Assembly (NCBI RefSeq): GCF_036010665.1
Contig: NZ_CP108581.1
Span: 4,383,501-4,447,500, forward strand
Reading direction: 5' to 3'
DNA: 64,000 nucleotides
From: Microbispora sp. NBC_01189
Lineage (GTDB): Bacteria; Actinomycetota; Actinomycetes; Streptosporangiales; Streptosporangiaceae
The notes under the pieces are model-generated. The model searched no databases. It had not been told where the DNA came from and worked only from the letters and a program-made list of their open reading frames with translations. Every line of letters starts with the position of its first letter. Position 1 is the first letter of the stretch. Position numbers and translations under genes: made by a program. Below, piece by piece: positions 15,814 to 25,627 of the stretch.

Positions 15814-18800
15814 ATGCCGCTCGAGATGGCGCTGAACCGGCAGGAATCGGATGAGGCGCTGGAGGCGCTTCTCCGCACCGCCGCCGAGACCTGCGCACAC
15901 GCGCCGGGGGCGCCGCACGTGGACAGGGAGGACCCCCTGTCCTTCCTGCGGCGGTACTACCGGAACGTCCCCCCGGAAGACCTGGCCGACCGCGACCCGG
16001 TGGACGTGTACGGGCCCGCGACGGCCCACCGCCACCTCGCGCAGAACCGTCCCCAGGGCCGCGCTCTGGTGCGCGTCTACACCCCGACTCTCGAAGAGAA
16101 CGGCTGGGACCCGGGCCGTACGGTGGTCCAGATCGTCACCGACGACATGCCGTTCCTGGTCGACTCGGTGACGACCGAGCTGGACCGGCACGAGATCGGC
16201 ACGCACCTGCTCATCCACCCGCAGATGCGGGTGCGCCGGGACATGACCGGCAGGCTGCTCGGCCCGGACCAGGAGGACGTGACCGGGCAGGTCATCCGCG
16301 AGTCGTGGATGCACATCGAGATCGACCGGCAGTCCGACCCCGCCGTGCTCAAGGAGCTGGAGGGCGACCTGCAGCGGGTCCTGCAGGACGTGCGGTGCGC
16401 GGTCGAGGACTTCGCCAAGATGCGGTCGCTCGCCGTGCGGACCGCCGACGACCTGTCGTCCGATCCGCCGCCGCTCGACCCCGCGCAGGTCGAGGACAGC
16501 ATGGAGCTGCTGCGCTGGCTCGCCGACGGCCACTTCACGTTCCTCGGCTACCGCGAGTACCGGCTTGAGGAGACCGACGGCGGCGCCGCGCTGCGCGCGC
16601 TGCCCGGCACCGGGCTCGGCATCCTGCGGGCCGACAAGGCCGGATCGGCCAGCTTCGCGGCCCTGCCGCCGGAGGTCCGCGCGAAGGCGCGGGAGAAACA
16701 GCTGCTGATCGTCACTAAGGCCAACAGCCGGGCGACCGTCTACCGGCCGCACTACCTCGACTACATCGGGGTCAAGGTCTTCTCGCCCGAGGGCGAGGTG
16801 ATCGGCGAGCGCCGGTTCCTCGGGCTGTTCACCCACGTGGCGTACAACGAGTCGATCTCCCGCATCCCGGTCCTGCGGCGCAAGCTCGCCGATGTGCTGG
16901 ACCGGGCCGGGCTGTCGCCCGACGGTCACGACGGCAAGGACCTCATCGAGATCCTGGAGACCTACCCTCGCGCCGAGCTCTTCCAGATCCCCGTGGACGA
17001 GCTGCTGCCGATCGCGCTCGGCGTGCTGCGGCTGCGGGAGCGCAAGCAGGTCAAGCTGTTCCTGCGCCGCGACGACTACGGCCGCTACATCTCCTGCATG
17101 ATCTTCCTGCCGCGCGACCGCTACACCACCAAGGTCCGCCTGGACATGCAGCGGATTTTGCTCAGGGCCCTCGGCGGCACCTCGCTCGACTACAGCACCA
17201 GCATCGGCGACTCGGCGCTGGCCCGGCTGCACGTGGTGATCCGCGGTGAGCGGGGCAGGCCGCTCGGTGAGACGCCGGTCGACGTGGAGGAGCTGGAGGC
17301 GCGGCTGGCCGCCACCACCCGCTCCTGGGAGGACGACCTCGCCGACGCGATCAACGAGCTCTGCCCGGAGGAGGACGCGCCCCCGCTGCTGCGCCGGTAC
17401 GGCACCGCCTTCCCCGAGGGCTACAAGGCCGACTTCCCGGCCCGTACGGCGGTCGCCGACCTCAGGCGGCTGGAGGCGCTCGGCGAAGAGCCGAACGCGA
17501 TCGGCATGAACCTCTACGAGCCGTACGGCGCGGCGGAGGGGGAGCGCCGGTTCAAGGTCTACCGGCTGGGCGCGCCGATCTCCCTGTCGCGGGTGCTGCC
17601 GCTGCTCCAGCGGATGGGCGTCGAGGTCGTGGACGAGCGGCCGTACGAGATCGACCGCGACCATGACCCCGCCACCAAGGACGCCTGGATCTACGACTTC
17701 GGCCTGCGCTACACCCCCTCAGAGGAGGTGCACCGCGACGAGTTCAGGCGCCTGTTCCAGGACGCGTTCGCCGTGCTGTGGCGCGGCGAGGTGGAGAACG
17801 ACGGCTTCAACGCGCTCGTGCTGGCCGGCGGGCTGACCTGGGAGCAGGCCGAGATCCTCCGGGCGTACGCCAAGTATCTGCGGCAGGCCGGGAGCACGTT
17901 CAGCCAGTCGTACATCGAGCGGGTGCTGCTCGGCAACGTGCGGCTGGCCCGGCTGCTGGTGCGGCTCTTCGAGGCGAGGCTCGACCCCCGGCGGCCGGAC
18001 GACGCGAGGCCCGAGGTCTGCGACGCGCTGACCGAGGAGATCCTCGCCTCGCTGGACGAGGTGGCCTCGCTCGACGAGGACCGCATCCTGCGGGCCTACC
18101 TGGAGATGATCCAGGCGACGCTGCGCACCAACGTCTTCCAGGCGGACCGTACGGACGGGCGGGACGGCGGGGCCGCCGGCAGCCAGTTCGTCACCGGCAG
18201 GCGCAAGCCGTACATCGCGCTGAAGTTCGACCCGCAGGCGATCGGCGTGCTGCCGCTGCCGCGGCCGAAGTACGAGATCTTCGTGTACTCGCCCCGGGTC
18301 GAGGGCGTGCACCTGCGCTTCGGCAAGGTCGCCCGCGGCGGCCTGCGCTGGTCGGACCGCATGGAGGACTTCCGCACGGAGGTCCTCGGCCTGGTCAAGG
18401 CGCAGATGGTGAAGAACACCGTCATCGTGCCGACCGGGTCCAAGGGCGGCTTCGTCGTCAAGAACCCGCCCGGGGGCGGGCGCGACGAGATGATGGCCGA
18501 GGGCGTCGCCTGCTACCGCCAGTTCATCTCCGGCCTGCTCGACCTGACCGACAACCTGGTCGCGGGGGAGGTCGTGCCGCCGCCGGACGTGGTGCGGCAC
18601 GACGGCGACGACACCTATCTCGTGGTGGCCGCCGACAAGGGCACCGCGACATTCTCCGACATCGCCAACGGCGTGGCCAAGGAGTACGGCTTCTGGCTCG
18701 GCGACGCCTTCGCCTCCGGCGGCTCGGTCGGCTACGACCACAAGGCCATGGGCATCACCGCCAAGGGCGCCTGGGAGTCGGTGAAGTACCACTTCCGCAC

Positions 18801-20757
18801 GCTCGGCGTGGACGTGCAGACCACCGACTTCACCGTGGCCGGCATCGGCGACATGTCCGGAGACGTGTTCGGCAACGGCATGCTGCTGTCGGAGCACATC
18901 CGGCTCGTGGCGGCCTTCGACCACCGGCACGTCTTCGTCGACCCCGACCCCGACCCGGCGCGGAGCTTCGCCGAGCGGCTGCGGCTGTTCGGGCTGCCCA
19001 GAAGCTCGTGGGCCGACTACGACAGGTCGCTGATCTCGGCGGGCGGCGGCGTGTGGCCGCGCACCGCCAAGTCGATCCCCCTCTCCCCGCAGACGCGCGC
19101 CGCGCTCGGCCTGCCCCACGGCGTCACCGCGCTCGCCCCGGGCGACCTGATCAGCGCGATCCTGCGGGCGCCGGTCGACCTGCTGTGGAACGGCGGCATC
19201 GGCACGTACGTCAAGGCGTCGTCGGAGACCCACGCCGACGCCGGGGACAAGGCCAACGACGTGCTCCGGATCAACGCCGCCGACCTGCGCTGCAAGGTGG
19301 TGGGCGAGGGCGGCAACCTCGGCTTCACCCAGCGCGCCCGGATCGAGTTCGCGCTGAACGGCGGCCTGATCAACACCGACTTCATCGACAACTCGGCCGG
19401 CGTGGACACCTCCGACCACGAGGTCAACATCAAGATCCTGCTCGACCAGGTCGTCCGCGACGGCGAGATGACCGACAAGCAGCGCGACCAGCTCTTCCTC
19501 GACATGACCGACGAGGTCGGCCGGCTGGTGCTGGAGGACAACTACGCCCAGAACGTGGTGCTCGCGGCGGCCCGCGCCCAGGCGCCGGAGATGCTGCACA
19601 TCCACTCCCGCTACCTGCGGAGGCTGGAGCGCGCCGGGCTGGTCAACCGGGAGCTGGAGTTCCTGCCGTCGGACAAGGTGCTCGCCGAGCGGCGCCAGGC
19701 CGGGCTGGGTCTGGCCAACCCCGAGTTCGCGGTGCTGCTGGCCTACACCAAGCTCGTCGTGGACGCGGAGCTGCTGCAGTCGGACATCCCCGACGACCCG
19801 TCCCTCGCGTCGTGGCTGGTGTCGTACTTCCCCTCGGCGCTGCGCGACCGGCTCCGGCCGTACATGGACTCCCACCCGCTCCGCCGGGAGATCATCACGA
19901 CCCGGATCGTCAACGACGTGGTGAACTTCGGCGGCACCAGCTTCGTCTTCCGGTTCGGCGAGGAGAGCGGCGCCACGGCGCCCGACATCGTGCGGGCCTA
20001 CCTGGTCACCCGGGAGGTCTTCGACCTGCCGTCGTTCGTCCGGCAGGTCGAGGCGCTGGACAACGAGGTCGACACCGCGACCCAGCTCGCGATGCTGCTG
20101 GAGGGCCGCAAGCTGTCCGAGCGCGGCACCCGCTGGCTGCTCGGCAACCGCCGCCCCCCGCTCGACCTCGCCTCCACGGCCCGCCACTTCATCGACGGCG
20201 CGGGCGGCCTGCTGCCGCACCTGCCGAAGCTGCTGACCGGCCCGGACCTGGCGGCGTACGAGGAACGCAGGGACTCCTTCACGGCCAGGGGCGTGCCGGG
20301 GGAGCTGGCCGAGCGGGTCGCGGCGATGGTGCCGGCCTACTCGACCTTCGACCTCGTGGAGATCGCGACGTACGCCGGCAGGCCGGTGAGCGAGGTGGCC
20401 GAGGTCTACTTCGACCTGGCCGACCGGCTCCAGCTCGCCCGGCTGCGGGAGCGGGTGATCGCGCTGCCGCGCGACAGCCGGTGGAACTCCATGGCCAGGG
20501 CGGCGCTGCGCGACGATCTGTACGCCGCCCACGCCACGCTGACCCGGGACGTGCTGATCCACAGCCGGCCGGGCCTGTCGCCGGAGGAACGGCTGGCGAG
20601 CTGGACGGAGGCCAACCAGGCCGCGGTGACCCGGTCGCGGCAGACGCTGTCGGAGATCTGGGAGAGCGACACCTTCGACCTGGCGACGCTGTCGGTCGCG
20701 CTGCGCGCGGTGCGGACGCTGGTCTCCACCAGCAACCTGCCCCACGCCGAAGCGTAG
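15814..20757 (+). CDS. gdh: NAD-specific glutamate dehydrogenase, large (L_180) type
   Basis: This 1,647-residue enzyme catalyses NAD+-dependent oxidative deamination of glutamate to 2-oxoglutarate and ammonia. Residues ~1-700 are the N-terminal ACT-like regulatory part (VTDDMPFLVDSVTTELDRH, FTFLGYREYRL). The catalytic domain lies around residues 800-1250: FGKVARGGLRWSDRMEDFRT, NTVIVPTGSKGGFVVKNPP, the dinucleotide-binding GIGDMSGDVFGNGMLLSEH and VVGEGGNLGFTQRARIEFAL. The rest is the helical C-terminal region. Length matches the 180-kDa class of Streptomyces and mycobacteria, where activity responds to amino-acid effectors or FHA-protein binding. A ribosome binding site (AAGGGAG) precedes ATG 15814. 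Confidence 0.95.
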   Translation: MPLEMALNRQESDEALEALLRTAAETCAHAPGAPHVDREDPLSFLRRYYRNVPPEDLADRDPVDVYGPATAHRHLAQNRPQGRALVRVYTPTLEENGWDPGRTVVQIVTDDMPFLVDSVTTELDRHEIGTHLLIHPQMRVRRDMTGRLLGPDQEDVTGQVIRESWMHIEIDRQSDPAVLKELEGDLQRVLQDVRCAVEDFAKMRSLAVRTADDLSSDPPPLDPAQVEDSMELLRWLADGHFTFLGYREYRLEETDGGAALRALPGTGLGILRADKAGSASFAALPPEVRAKAREKQLLIVTKANSRATVYRPHYLDYIGVKVFSPEGEVIGERRFLGLFTHVAYNESISRIPVLRRKLADVLDRAGLSPDGHDGKDLIEILETYPRAELFQIPVDELLPIALGVLRLRERKQVKLFLRRDDYGRYISCMIFLPRDRYTTKVRLDMQRILLRALGGTSLDYSTSIGDSALARLHVVIRGERGRPLGETPVDVEELEARLAATTRSWEDDLADAINELCPEEDAPPLLRRYGTAFPEGYKADFPARTAVADLRRLEALGEEPNAIGMNLYEPYGAAEGERRFKVYRLGAPISLSRVLPLLQRMGVEVVDERPYEIDRDHDPATKDAWIYDFGLRYTPSEEVHRDEFRRLFQDAFAVLWRGEVENDGFNALVLAGGLTWEQAEILRAYAKYLRQAGSTFSQSYIERVLLGNVRLARLLVRLFEARLDPRRPDDARPEVCDALTEEILASLDEVASLDEDRILRAYLEMIQATLRTNVFQADRTDGRDGGAAGSQFVTGRRKPYIALKFDPQAIGVLPLPRPKYEIFVYSPRVEGVHLRFGKVARGGLRWSDRMEDFRTEVLGLVKAQMVKNTVIVPTGSKGGFVVKNPPGGGRDEMMAEGVACYRQFISGLLDLTDNLVAGEVVPPPDVVRHDGDDTYLVVAADKGTATFSDIANGVAKEYGFWLGDAFASGGSVGYDHKAMGITAKGAWESVKYHFRTLGVDVQTTDFTVAGIGDMSGDVFGNGMLLSEHIRLVAAFDHRHVFVDPDPDPARSFAERLRLFGLPRSSWADYDRSLISAGGGVWPRTAKSIPLSPQTRAALGLPHGVTALAPGDLISAILRAPVDLLWNGGIGTYVKASSETHADAGDKANDVLRINAADLRCKVVGEGGNLGFTQRARIEFALNGGLINTDFIDNSAGVDTSDHEVNIKILLDQVVRDGEMTDKQRDQLFLDMTDEVGRLVLEDNYAQNVVLAAARAQAPEMLHIHSRYLRRLERAGLVNRELEFLPSDKVLAERRQAGLGLANPEFAVLLAYTKLVVDAELLQSDIPDDPSLASWLVSYFPSALRDRLRPYMDSHPLRREIITTRIVNDVVNFGGTSFVFRFGEESGATAPDIVRAYLVTREVFDLPSFVRQVEALDNEVDTATQLAMLLEGRKLSERGTRWLLGNRRPPLDLASTARHFIDGAGGLLPHLPKLLTGPDLAAYEERRDSFTARGVPGELAERVAAMVPAYSTFDLVEIATYAGRPVSEVAEVYFDLADRLQLARLRERVIALPRDSRWNSMARAALRDDLYAAHATLTRDVLIHSRPGLSPEERLASWTEANQAAVTRSRQTLSEIWESDTFDLATLSVALRAVRTLVSTSNLPHAEA

Positions 20758-20762
20758 CCTTC

Positions 20763-21887
20763 TCAGCGGTTGAAGCCGCCGGTGACGAGGCCCTGGTAGC
20801 CGACGACGTGCACGGGCGCGGTGGACGCCTTGGGCGGCACCGCGCTCACGTACTGCTGGGTCTCGACGATCTGCCGCTTCTGGTGGATGAAGAGGTCCTT
20901 CGTGGGGCTCAGCAGCCAGCGGGCCGCGGCGGGGACCGCCACCGGGCGGCCCTCGCTGCACTTCGCCCCCCGGCCCTGGCCCGGCCCCTGCGCACTGGTG
21001 ATCCAGGAGGACGTCCGGATCAGTGTGTACATCGTCAGTGCGCCGCCGTCCCGGGTGCGCAGCGCGAAGATCGGGAAGTTCGGCGCGGAGGCGAAGATCG
21101 ATTCGTACGCCATGCAGTCGTCGGCCTTCGCCTTCACCTTGGTCCGGCTGATCTCGTCGTAGAAGCCGGTGGTCTGCGGGCCGGGGGCGATCAGCCCGGA
21201 GGCGTAGCCCTTGGGGCCCTCCTCGGCGACCGTCGCGTGCAGCGGGCCCATCAGGTTGGGGCTGATCGCCACCGAAGTGTCGCGCGAGCCCAGGGAGGTG
21301 GCGTACCCCTCCGCGTCGAGTTCGACCGCGGGCGGTTTCGCGCCGGGATTGAGCAGCGACATGAAGCTGTTGCGCCACGGGCCGTCCTGGCTCTGCCGGA
21401 CGAAGACGAACACGCCGGTGCGGGCGCCGCCCGGCCCGCCGTGCCGTTCGGCGGTGGCCGCGAACCACTGGGCCGCGCCGCTCTGCCGGGGCACGAGCAC
21501 CGTGCGGTGGTCCCACCGGTAGCGGGCCGGCCGCCGGCCGCCCTGCGTACGGATCCCGGCGATCGTGATCGGGCGCTGGCCGTCCTGGGTGAGCTGGTAC
21601 GCCCAGCGGTCCGCGTGAGCCGCCCTGAGCACCTCGTCGGTCTCCAGGAACGTGTCGAGCGCCAGCGAGGCGTCCTTCAGGGCCAGGGCGGGCGGGCTGG
21701 GTGACGCGGAGGGGGAAGGGGACGGGCTCGCGGCACGCCCGTCGTCGGCGCCCGGCACGGCGGAGACGGCCGCGGCCGGGCTGGCCGGGGCCCGCGGCGG
21801 CTCCCCGCCCGAGCAGGCGAGGACCGTGCACGCCAGGAGGGACGCCAGGAGGGCGAGGGCCAGCGCACTCCGAACGACCCCGTTCAC
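20763..21887 (-). CDS. Uncharacterised lipoprotein
   Basis: This is a 374-residue exported lipoprotein. GTG 21887 is chosen because GGGAGG lies 5 nt before it and a signal peptide then starts at once ([16 protein letters not shown]). The lipobox is TVLAC, Cys near residue 25. A Ser/Pro/Ala-rich linker follows to ~residue 65, then a ~300-residue extracytoplasmic domain ([48 protein letters not shown]) that resembles uncharacterised actinobacterial lipoproteins. It is convergent with gdh, with only 5 bp between the stops, and divergent from prfB. No function is known. Confidence 0.8.
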   Translation of the reverse strand: MNGVVRSALALALLASLLACTVLACSGGEPPRAPASPAAAVSAVPGADDGRAASPSPSPSASPSPPALALKDASLALDTFLETDEVLRAAHADRWAYQLTQDGQRPITIAGIRTQGGRRPARYRWDHRTVLVPRQSGAAQWFAATAERHGGPGGARTGVFVFVRQSQDGPWRNSFMSLLNPGAKPPAVELDAEGYATSLGSRDTSVAISPNLMGPLHATVAEEGPKGYASGLIAPGPQTTGFYDEISRTKVKAKADDCMAYESIFASAPNFPIFALRTRDGGALTMYTLIRTSSWITSAQGPGQGRGAKCSEGRPVAVPAAARWLLSPTKDLFIHQKRQIVETQQYVSAVPPKASTAPVHVVGYQGLVTGGFNR

Positions 21888-21970
21888 GCCAGCCTCCCGA
21901 TGCGATCGATGCACATGCTACCGAGGTGCGCTGCCTGACAGGGTCTCCGATTCGCGTACCCTTTACAGAC

Positions 21971-23089
21971 GTGGCAGTCATCGATCCAGCCGAAGAGATC
22001 AACGAGCTTGGCGGCACGCTGAGAGGCATCCAGGACGTGCTCGACCTCGACGCCCTGCGCAAGCAGATCGCCGAGTTGGAGGAGCAGGCTGCCGCGCCCG
22101 ACCTGTGGAACGACCCGGACCAGGCGCAGCGCGTCACCAGCCGGCTCTCCCACATCCAGGCCGAGGTGAACCGCGTCGACGGCCTGAGCCGCCGCCTGGA
22201 GGACCTCCCGGTCCTGTTCGAGCTCGCGGCCGAGGAAGGCGACGAGGACGCGCTGGCCGAGGCCGACAGGGAGCTCGCCGCGCTCCGGGCCGAGGTCGGC
22301 GCGCTGGAGGTGCGCACGCTCCTGGCGGGCGAGTACGACGCCCGAGAGGCCCTGGTGACCATCAACTCCCAGGCGGGCGGCGTCGACGCGGCCGACTGGG
22401 CGCAGATGCTGCTGCGGATGTACCTGCGGTGGTCGGAGCGCAAGGGCTACCCGGCGGAGGTCTACGAGACCTCCTACGCCGAGGAGGCCGGCATCAAGTC
22501 GGCCACCTTCGCGGTCAAGGCCCCCTACGCGTACGGCACGCTCAGAGGCGAGCACGGCACCCACCGGCTGGTCCGGATCAGCCCGTTCGACAACCAGGGC
22601 CGCCGGCAGACCTCCTTCGCGGGCGTGGACGTCGTCCCGGTGGTCGAGCAGACCGACCACATCGACATCAACGAGGACGACCTCCGCATCGACGTCTACC
22701 GGTCGTCGGGGCCGGGCGGCCAGGGCGTGAACACGACCGACTCGGCCGTGCGGATCACCCACCTCCCGACCGGGATCGTGGTCTCCTGCCAGAACGAGCG
22801 GTCCCAGCTGCAGAACCGCGCGACGGCGATGGCCGTCCTCTCGGCCAAGCTGCTGGAGCGCAAGCGCCAGGAGGAGGCCGCGGCGATGAACGAGCTGCGC
22901 GGCGAGTCGACGACGTCATGGGGCACGCAGATCCGCAACTACGTGCTGCACCCGTACCAGATCGTGAAGGACCTGCGCACGGGCGTGGAGGCGGGCAACC
23001 CCTCCGCCGTGCTGGACGGCGACCTCGACGAGTTCATCGAGGGCGAGATCCGCTGGACGCGCCGCCAGGAAGCCGGCGACGCCCAGTAG
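21971..23089 (+). CDS. prfB: Peptide chain release factor 2
   Basis: This is a 372-residue class I release factor that terminates translation at UGA and UAA. The codon-recognition tripeptide SPF is present in [17 protein letters not shown], and the peptidyl-tRNA hydrolysis motif GGQ in [19 protein letters not shown]. The reading frame is continuous from GTG 21971, so the programmed +1 frameshift that controls prfB in many bacteria is absent. It stands upstream of ftsEX and smpB, the conserved actinobacterial order. Confidence 0.96.
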   Translation: MAVIDPAEEINELGGTLRGIQDVLDLDALRKQIAELEEQAAAPDLWNDPDQAQRVTSRLSHIQAEVNRVDGLSRRLEDLPVLFELAAEEGDEDALAEADRELAALRAEVGALEVRTLLAGEYDAREALVTINSQAGGVDAADWAQMLLRMYLRWSERKGYPAEVYETSYAEEAGIKSATFAVKAPYAYGTLRGEHGTHRLVRISPFDNQGRRQTSFAGVDVVPVVEQTDHIDINEDDLRIDVYRSSGPGGQGVNTTDSAVRITHLPTGIVVSCQNERSQLQNRATAMAVLSAKLLERKRQEEAAAMNELRGESTTSWGTQIRNYVLHPYQIVKDLRTGVEAGNPSAVLDGDLDEFIEGEIRWTRRQEAGDAQ

Positions 23090-23101
23090 AGACGGCGGGT
23101 T

Positions 23102-23293
23102 TCAGTAACCGCTGACGTGTCCGACCGTCGCGACCAGGGCCACGACGAGGAGCACGATCAACGTGATGGTCAGGGGCGTCAGCCCCATGAACCCGTGGTT
23201 GTGCAGCTTGGCGCGGCCTTCGCGGCAAACGGGGCAACGGCCCTCCACCACGGGGCCCGCGCACGCGGCGCAGATCAGATGTTCGCAGCTCAT
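23102..23293 (-). CDS. Small zinc-ribbon membrane protein
   Basis: This is a 63-residue protein. The N-terminus has two CxxC pairs (CEHLICAACAG and GRCPVCREGRAK) that should bind one Zn2+. A single membrane helix follows (LTPLTITLIVLLVVALVATV). It is encoded between prfB and ftsE on the opposite strand, convergent with prfB and divergent from ftsE. Function unknown; the protein looks complete and translated. Confidence 0.75.
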   Translation of the reverse strand: MSCEHLICAACAGPVVEGRCPVCREGRAKLHNHGFMGLTPLTITLIVLLVVALVATVGHVSGY

Positions 23294-23345
23294 AGCAGCT
23301 TTACCGACCCATCGCTCGAGGGCTAATTGTTTTGTTTCCGTTATG

Positions 23346-23397
23346 GACGTTCCATGCCAGTGTTACCCCTAGACTGGCCTTCGGCCAATGGAACGTC
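23346..23397. promoter_or_regulatory. 10-bp perfect inverted repeat upstream of ftsE
   Basis: GACGTTCCAT (23346-23355) and ATGGAACGTC (23388-23397) are perfect inverted repeats separated by 32 bp. The loop contains a smaller TGGCC-TTC-GGCCA hairpin and one copy of CCCCTAGACTGGC; a second copy of that 13-mer lies at 23443-23455, close to the ftsE start. The TAGACT in both copies could be a -10 element. The structure sits in the divergent region between the zinc-ribbon gene and ftsE. Confidence 0.4.
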
Positions 23398-23471
23398 GAT
23401 CGACAGCAAAGTGACCGGCGACCCCCGCACCGGCCGTCCCACCCCCTAGACTGGCTAGCCGTGATGCGCCC

Positions 23472-24161
23472 GTGATCCATCTCGATAATGTCACCAAGGT
23501 CTACGCGAACCAAAACCGGCCCGCCCTCGACCACGTGAGCGTGGATGTCGACAAGGGCGAGTTCGTGTTCCTGGTCGGTCCCTCAGGATCGGGGAAGTCC
23601 ACCTTCCTCCGGCTGGTCCTGAAGGAGGAGCGGCCCAACTCCGGCTCGATCCACGTGGCCGGCAAGGATCTGGCGAAGTTGTCCAACTTCAAGGTGCCGC
23701 ACCTGCGCCGCCGCATCGGCTGCGTGTTCCAGGACTTCCGGCTGCTGCCGAACAAGAACGTCTACGAGAACGTGGCGTTCGCCCTGGAGGTCATCGGCAA
23801 GCCGCGCCGGTTCATCCGCAAGGTCGTGCCGGAGGTCATCGAGCTCGTCGGCCTGGAGGGCAAGGCCCACCGGATGCCGGAGGAGCTGTCCGGCGGCGAG
23901 CAGCAGCGGGTCGCGATGGCCCGCGCGTTCGTCAACCGGCCGATGATCCTGCTCGCGGACGAGCCCACCGGAAACATCGACCCCGCCACGAGCATCGGCA
24001 TCATGAAGGTGCTCGACCGAATCAACAGGACCGGCACGACCGTCCTCATGGCGACGCACGACGCCGCGATCGTCGACTCCATGCGCAAGCGCGTGGTCGA
24101 GCTCGAGGACGGCAAGATCGTCCGAGACCAGTCGCGCGGCGTGTACGGCCAGGCGTATTAG
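23472..24161 (+). CDS. ftsE: Cell division ATP-binding protein FtsE
   Basis: This 229-residue ABC ATPase is coupled to FtsX and controls periplasmic peptidoglycan hydrolases during division. It has Walker [11 protein letters not shown]-loop [17 protein letters not shown], signature [14 protein letters not shown], Walker [13 protein letters not shown] and the H-loop TTVLMATHD. Start is GTG 23472. It is followed 14 bp later by ftsX, as in nearly all actinobacteria. Confidence 0.96.
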   Translation: MIHLDNVTKVYANQNRPALDHVSVDVDKGEFVFLVGPSGSGKSTFLRLVLKEERPNSGSIHVAGKDLAKLSNFKVPHLRRRIGCVFQDFRLLPNKNVYENVAFALEVIGKPRRFIRKVVPEVIELVGLEGKAHRMPEELSGGEQQRVAMARAFVNRPMILLADEPTGNIDPATSIGIMKVLDRINRTGTTVLMATHDAAIVDSMRKRVVELEDGKIVRDQSRGVYGQAY

Positions 24162-24175
24162 GAGTAACTGGGACC

Positions 24176-25075
24176 ATGCGGGCCAACTTCATCTTCTCCG
24201 AGGTCTGGATCGGCCTTCGGCGCAATCTCACGATGACCATCGCGGTGATCGTGACCGTCGCCGTCGGCATGGCGCTGCTGGGCGTCGGACTGATGATCAA
24301 CTCTCAGGTCTCGAAGCTCACCGGCTTCTGGAGCGACAAGGTCGAGGTGTCGGTCTACCTGTGCGTCAAGGACTCCCCCTTCCCGGCCTGTGAGAACAAG
24401 AGCGGCGTCACCAGGGAGGAGAAGGCCAACCTGGAGCAGGCGATCAAGGCGCTCCCGGAGGTCGAACGGGTGGAGTACGAGAGCCAGGCCGAGGCGTACA
24501 AGAAATGGCAGCAGCAGGAGACCAACCAGACCCTGCTGGCGGTGATCAAGGTCGACAGCATGCCGGAATCGTTCCGGGTGAAGATGAAGGACCCCGACAA
24601 GGCGCCGGCCGTCGTGACCAGCCTGAAGGGCCAGCCGGGCGTCTCCAACGTCATCAACGAACGCGACCTGCTGCAGTCGGTCTTCGGCTTCATGGACACC
24701 CTGCGCAACATGGCGCTCGGCATCGCGATCCTGATGGTCTTCGCGGCCACCCTGCTGATCGGCAACACCGTGCGACTGTCGGCGTACAACCGCCGCAGGG
24801 AGACCGGGATCATGCGGCTGGTCGGCGCGTCCAACATCTACATCCAGCTGCCCTTCGTGATGGAGGGGCTGATCGCGGGCCTGATCGGCGGCGTCCTGTC
24901 CGGCGTCCTGCTGATCCTCGTCAAGATCTTCATCTTCGAGGAGATCCAGACGTACATGGTGGCCCCCCTCGGCTGGGACACCGTCGCCGGTGTGATCACC
25001 GGCACCATGGCCATCGGCGTGCTGATCTGTGTCTTCGCTTCGTTCGTCACGCTGCGCCGCTACCTGCGGGTGTGA
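24176..25075 (+). CDS. ftsX: Cell division protein FtsX
   Basis: This is a 299-residue membrane partner of FtsE. A first helix near residues 20-45 (NLTMTIAVIVTVAVGMALLG) is followed by a ~130-residue extracellular domain, which in mycobacteria binds RipC-type hydrolases, and then three helices in the C-terminal half (ALGIAILMVFAATLLIGNTV; IAGLIGGVLSGVLLILVKI; MAIGVLICVFASFV). The cytoplasmic RRRETGIMRLVGASNIYIQL coupling segment is typical. It forms an operon with ftsE and probably smpB. Confidence 0.95.
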   Translation: MRANFIFSEVWIGLRRNLTMTIAVIVTVAVGMALLGVGLMINSQVSKLTGFWSDKVEVSVYLCVKDSPFPACENKSGVTREEKANLEQAIKALPEVERVEYESQAEAYKKWQQQETNQTLLAVIKVDSMPESFRVKMKDPDKAPAVVTSLKGQPGVSNVINERDLLQSVFGFMDTLRNMALGIAILMVFAATLLIGNTVRLSAYNRRRETGIMRLVGASNIYIQLPFVMEGLIAGLIGGVLSGVLLILVKIFIFEEIQTYMVAPLGWDTVAGVITGTMAIGVLICVFASFVTLRRYLRV

Positions 25076-25141
25076 GTTCCGCGCACCGCGTAGCCCGTCG
25101 TAGCTCGTTTTCGCCCCTCGCGGCGACGGTAGGCTCCCCTT

Positions 25142-25624
25142 ATGCCACGTGAGACCGGGCGCAAGCTCATCGCCCAGAACAAGCGTGCCAGGCACGACTT
25201 CTTCATCGAGGACACCTACGAGGCCGGGCTCGTGCTGACCGGCACCGAGGTCAAGTCCCTGCGGGCGGGTAAGGCCAACCTGACCGACGGCTACGCCTCA
25301 GTCGAGGGCGGCGAGGTCTGGCTGATCAACGTGTACATCCCGGAGTACAGCCAGGGGACCTGGACCAACCACGCCGCCCGGCGCACCCGCAAGCTCCTGC
25401 TGAACCGCAAGGAGATCGGCAAGCTCGACGCGACGCTCAAGGAGAAGGGCCTCACCCTGATCCCGCTGTCGATGTACTTCAAGGACGGCCGGGCGAAGAT
25501 CGAGCTCGGCATCGCCCGGGGCAAGAAGGACTACGACAAGCGCCAGACGCTGATGGAGAAGCAGGCCAGCCGGGAGATGTCGCGGGCGATGTCCAACGCC
25601 GTCCGCCGCCGGGGGGGCCGCTAG
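25142..25624 (+). CDS. smpB: SsrA-binding protein SmpB
   Basis: This is a 160-residue RNA-binding protein that delivers alanyl-tmRNA to stalled ribosomes. Motifs: [39 protein letters not shown] and the basic C-terminal tail [20 protein letters not shown]. The partner RNA gene, ssrA, lies 2.2 kb downstream. Only the PBP-like gene separates them. Confidence 0.96.
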   Translation: MPRETGRKLIAQNKRARHDFFIEDTYEAGLVLTGTEVKSLRAGKANLTDGYASVEGGEVWLINVYIPEYSQGTWTNHAARRTRKLLLNRKEIGKLDATLKEKGLTLIPLSMYFKDGRAKIELGIARGKKDYDKRQTLMEKQASREMSRAMSNAVRRRGGR

Positions 25625-25627
25625 ACC

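Noticed and set aside
17719..22443. Minus-strand open frame of 1,574 codons opposite gdh, and a 1,308-codon plus-strand frame at 17778-21704
   Set aside because: Both are shadows of the GC-rich gdh gene. Their translations are Arg/Gly/Ala/Asp-biased without any domain, while the gdh frame carries clear family motifs throughout.
21971..23089. Programmed +1 frameshift in prfB
   Set aside because: The frame is continuous from GTG 21971 with no early in-frame UGA or slippery CUUUGA context.
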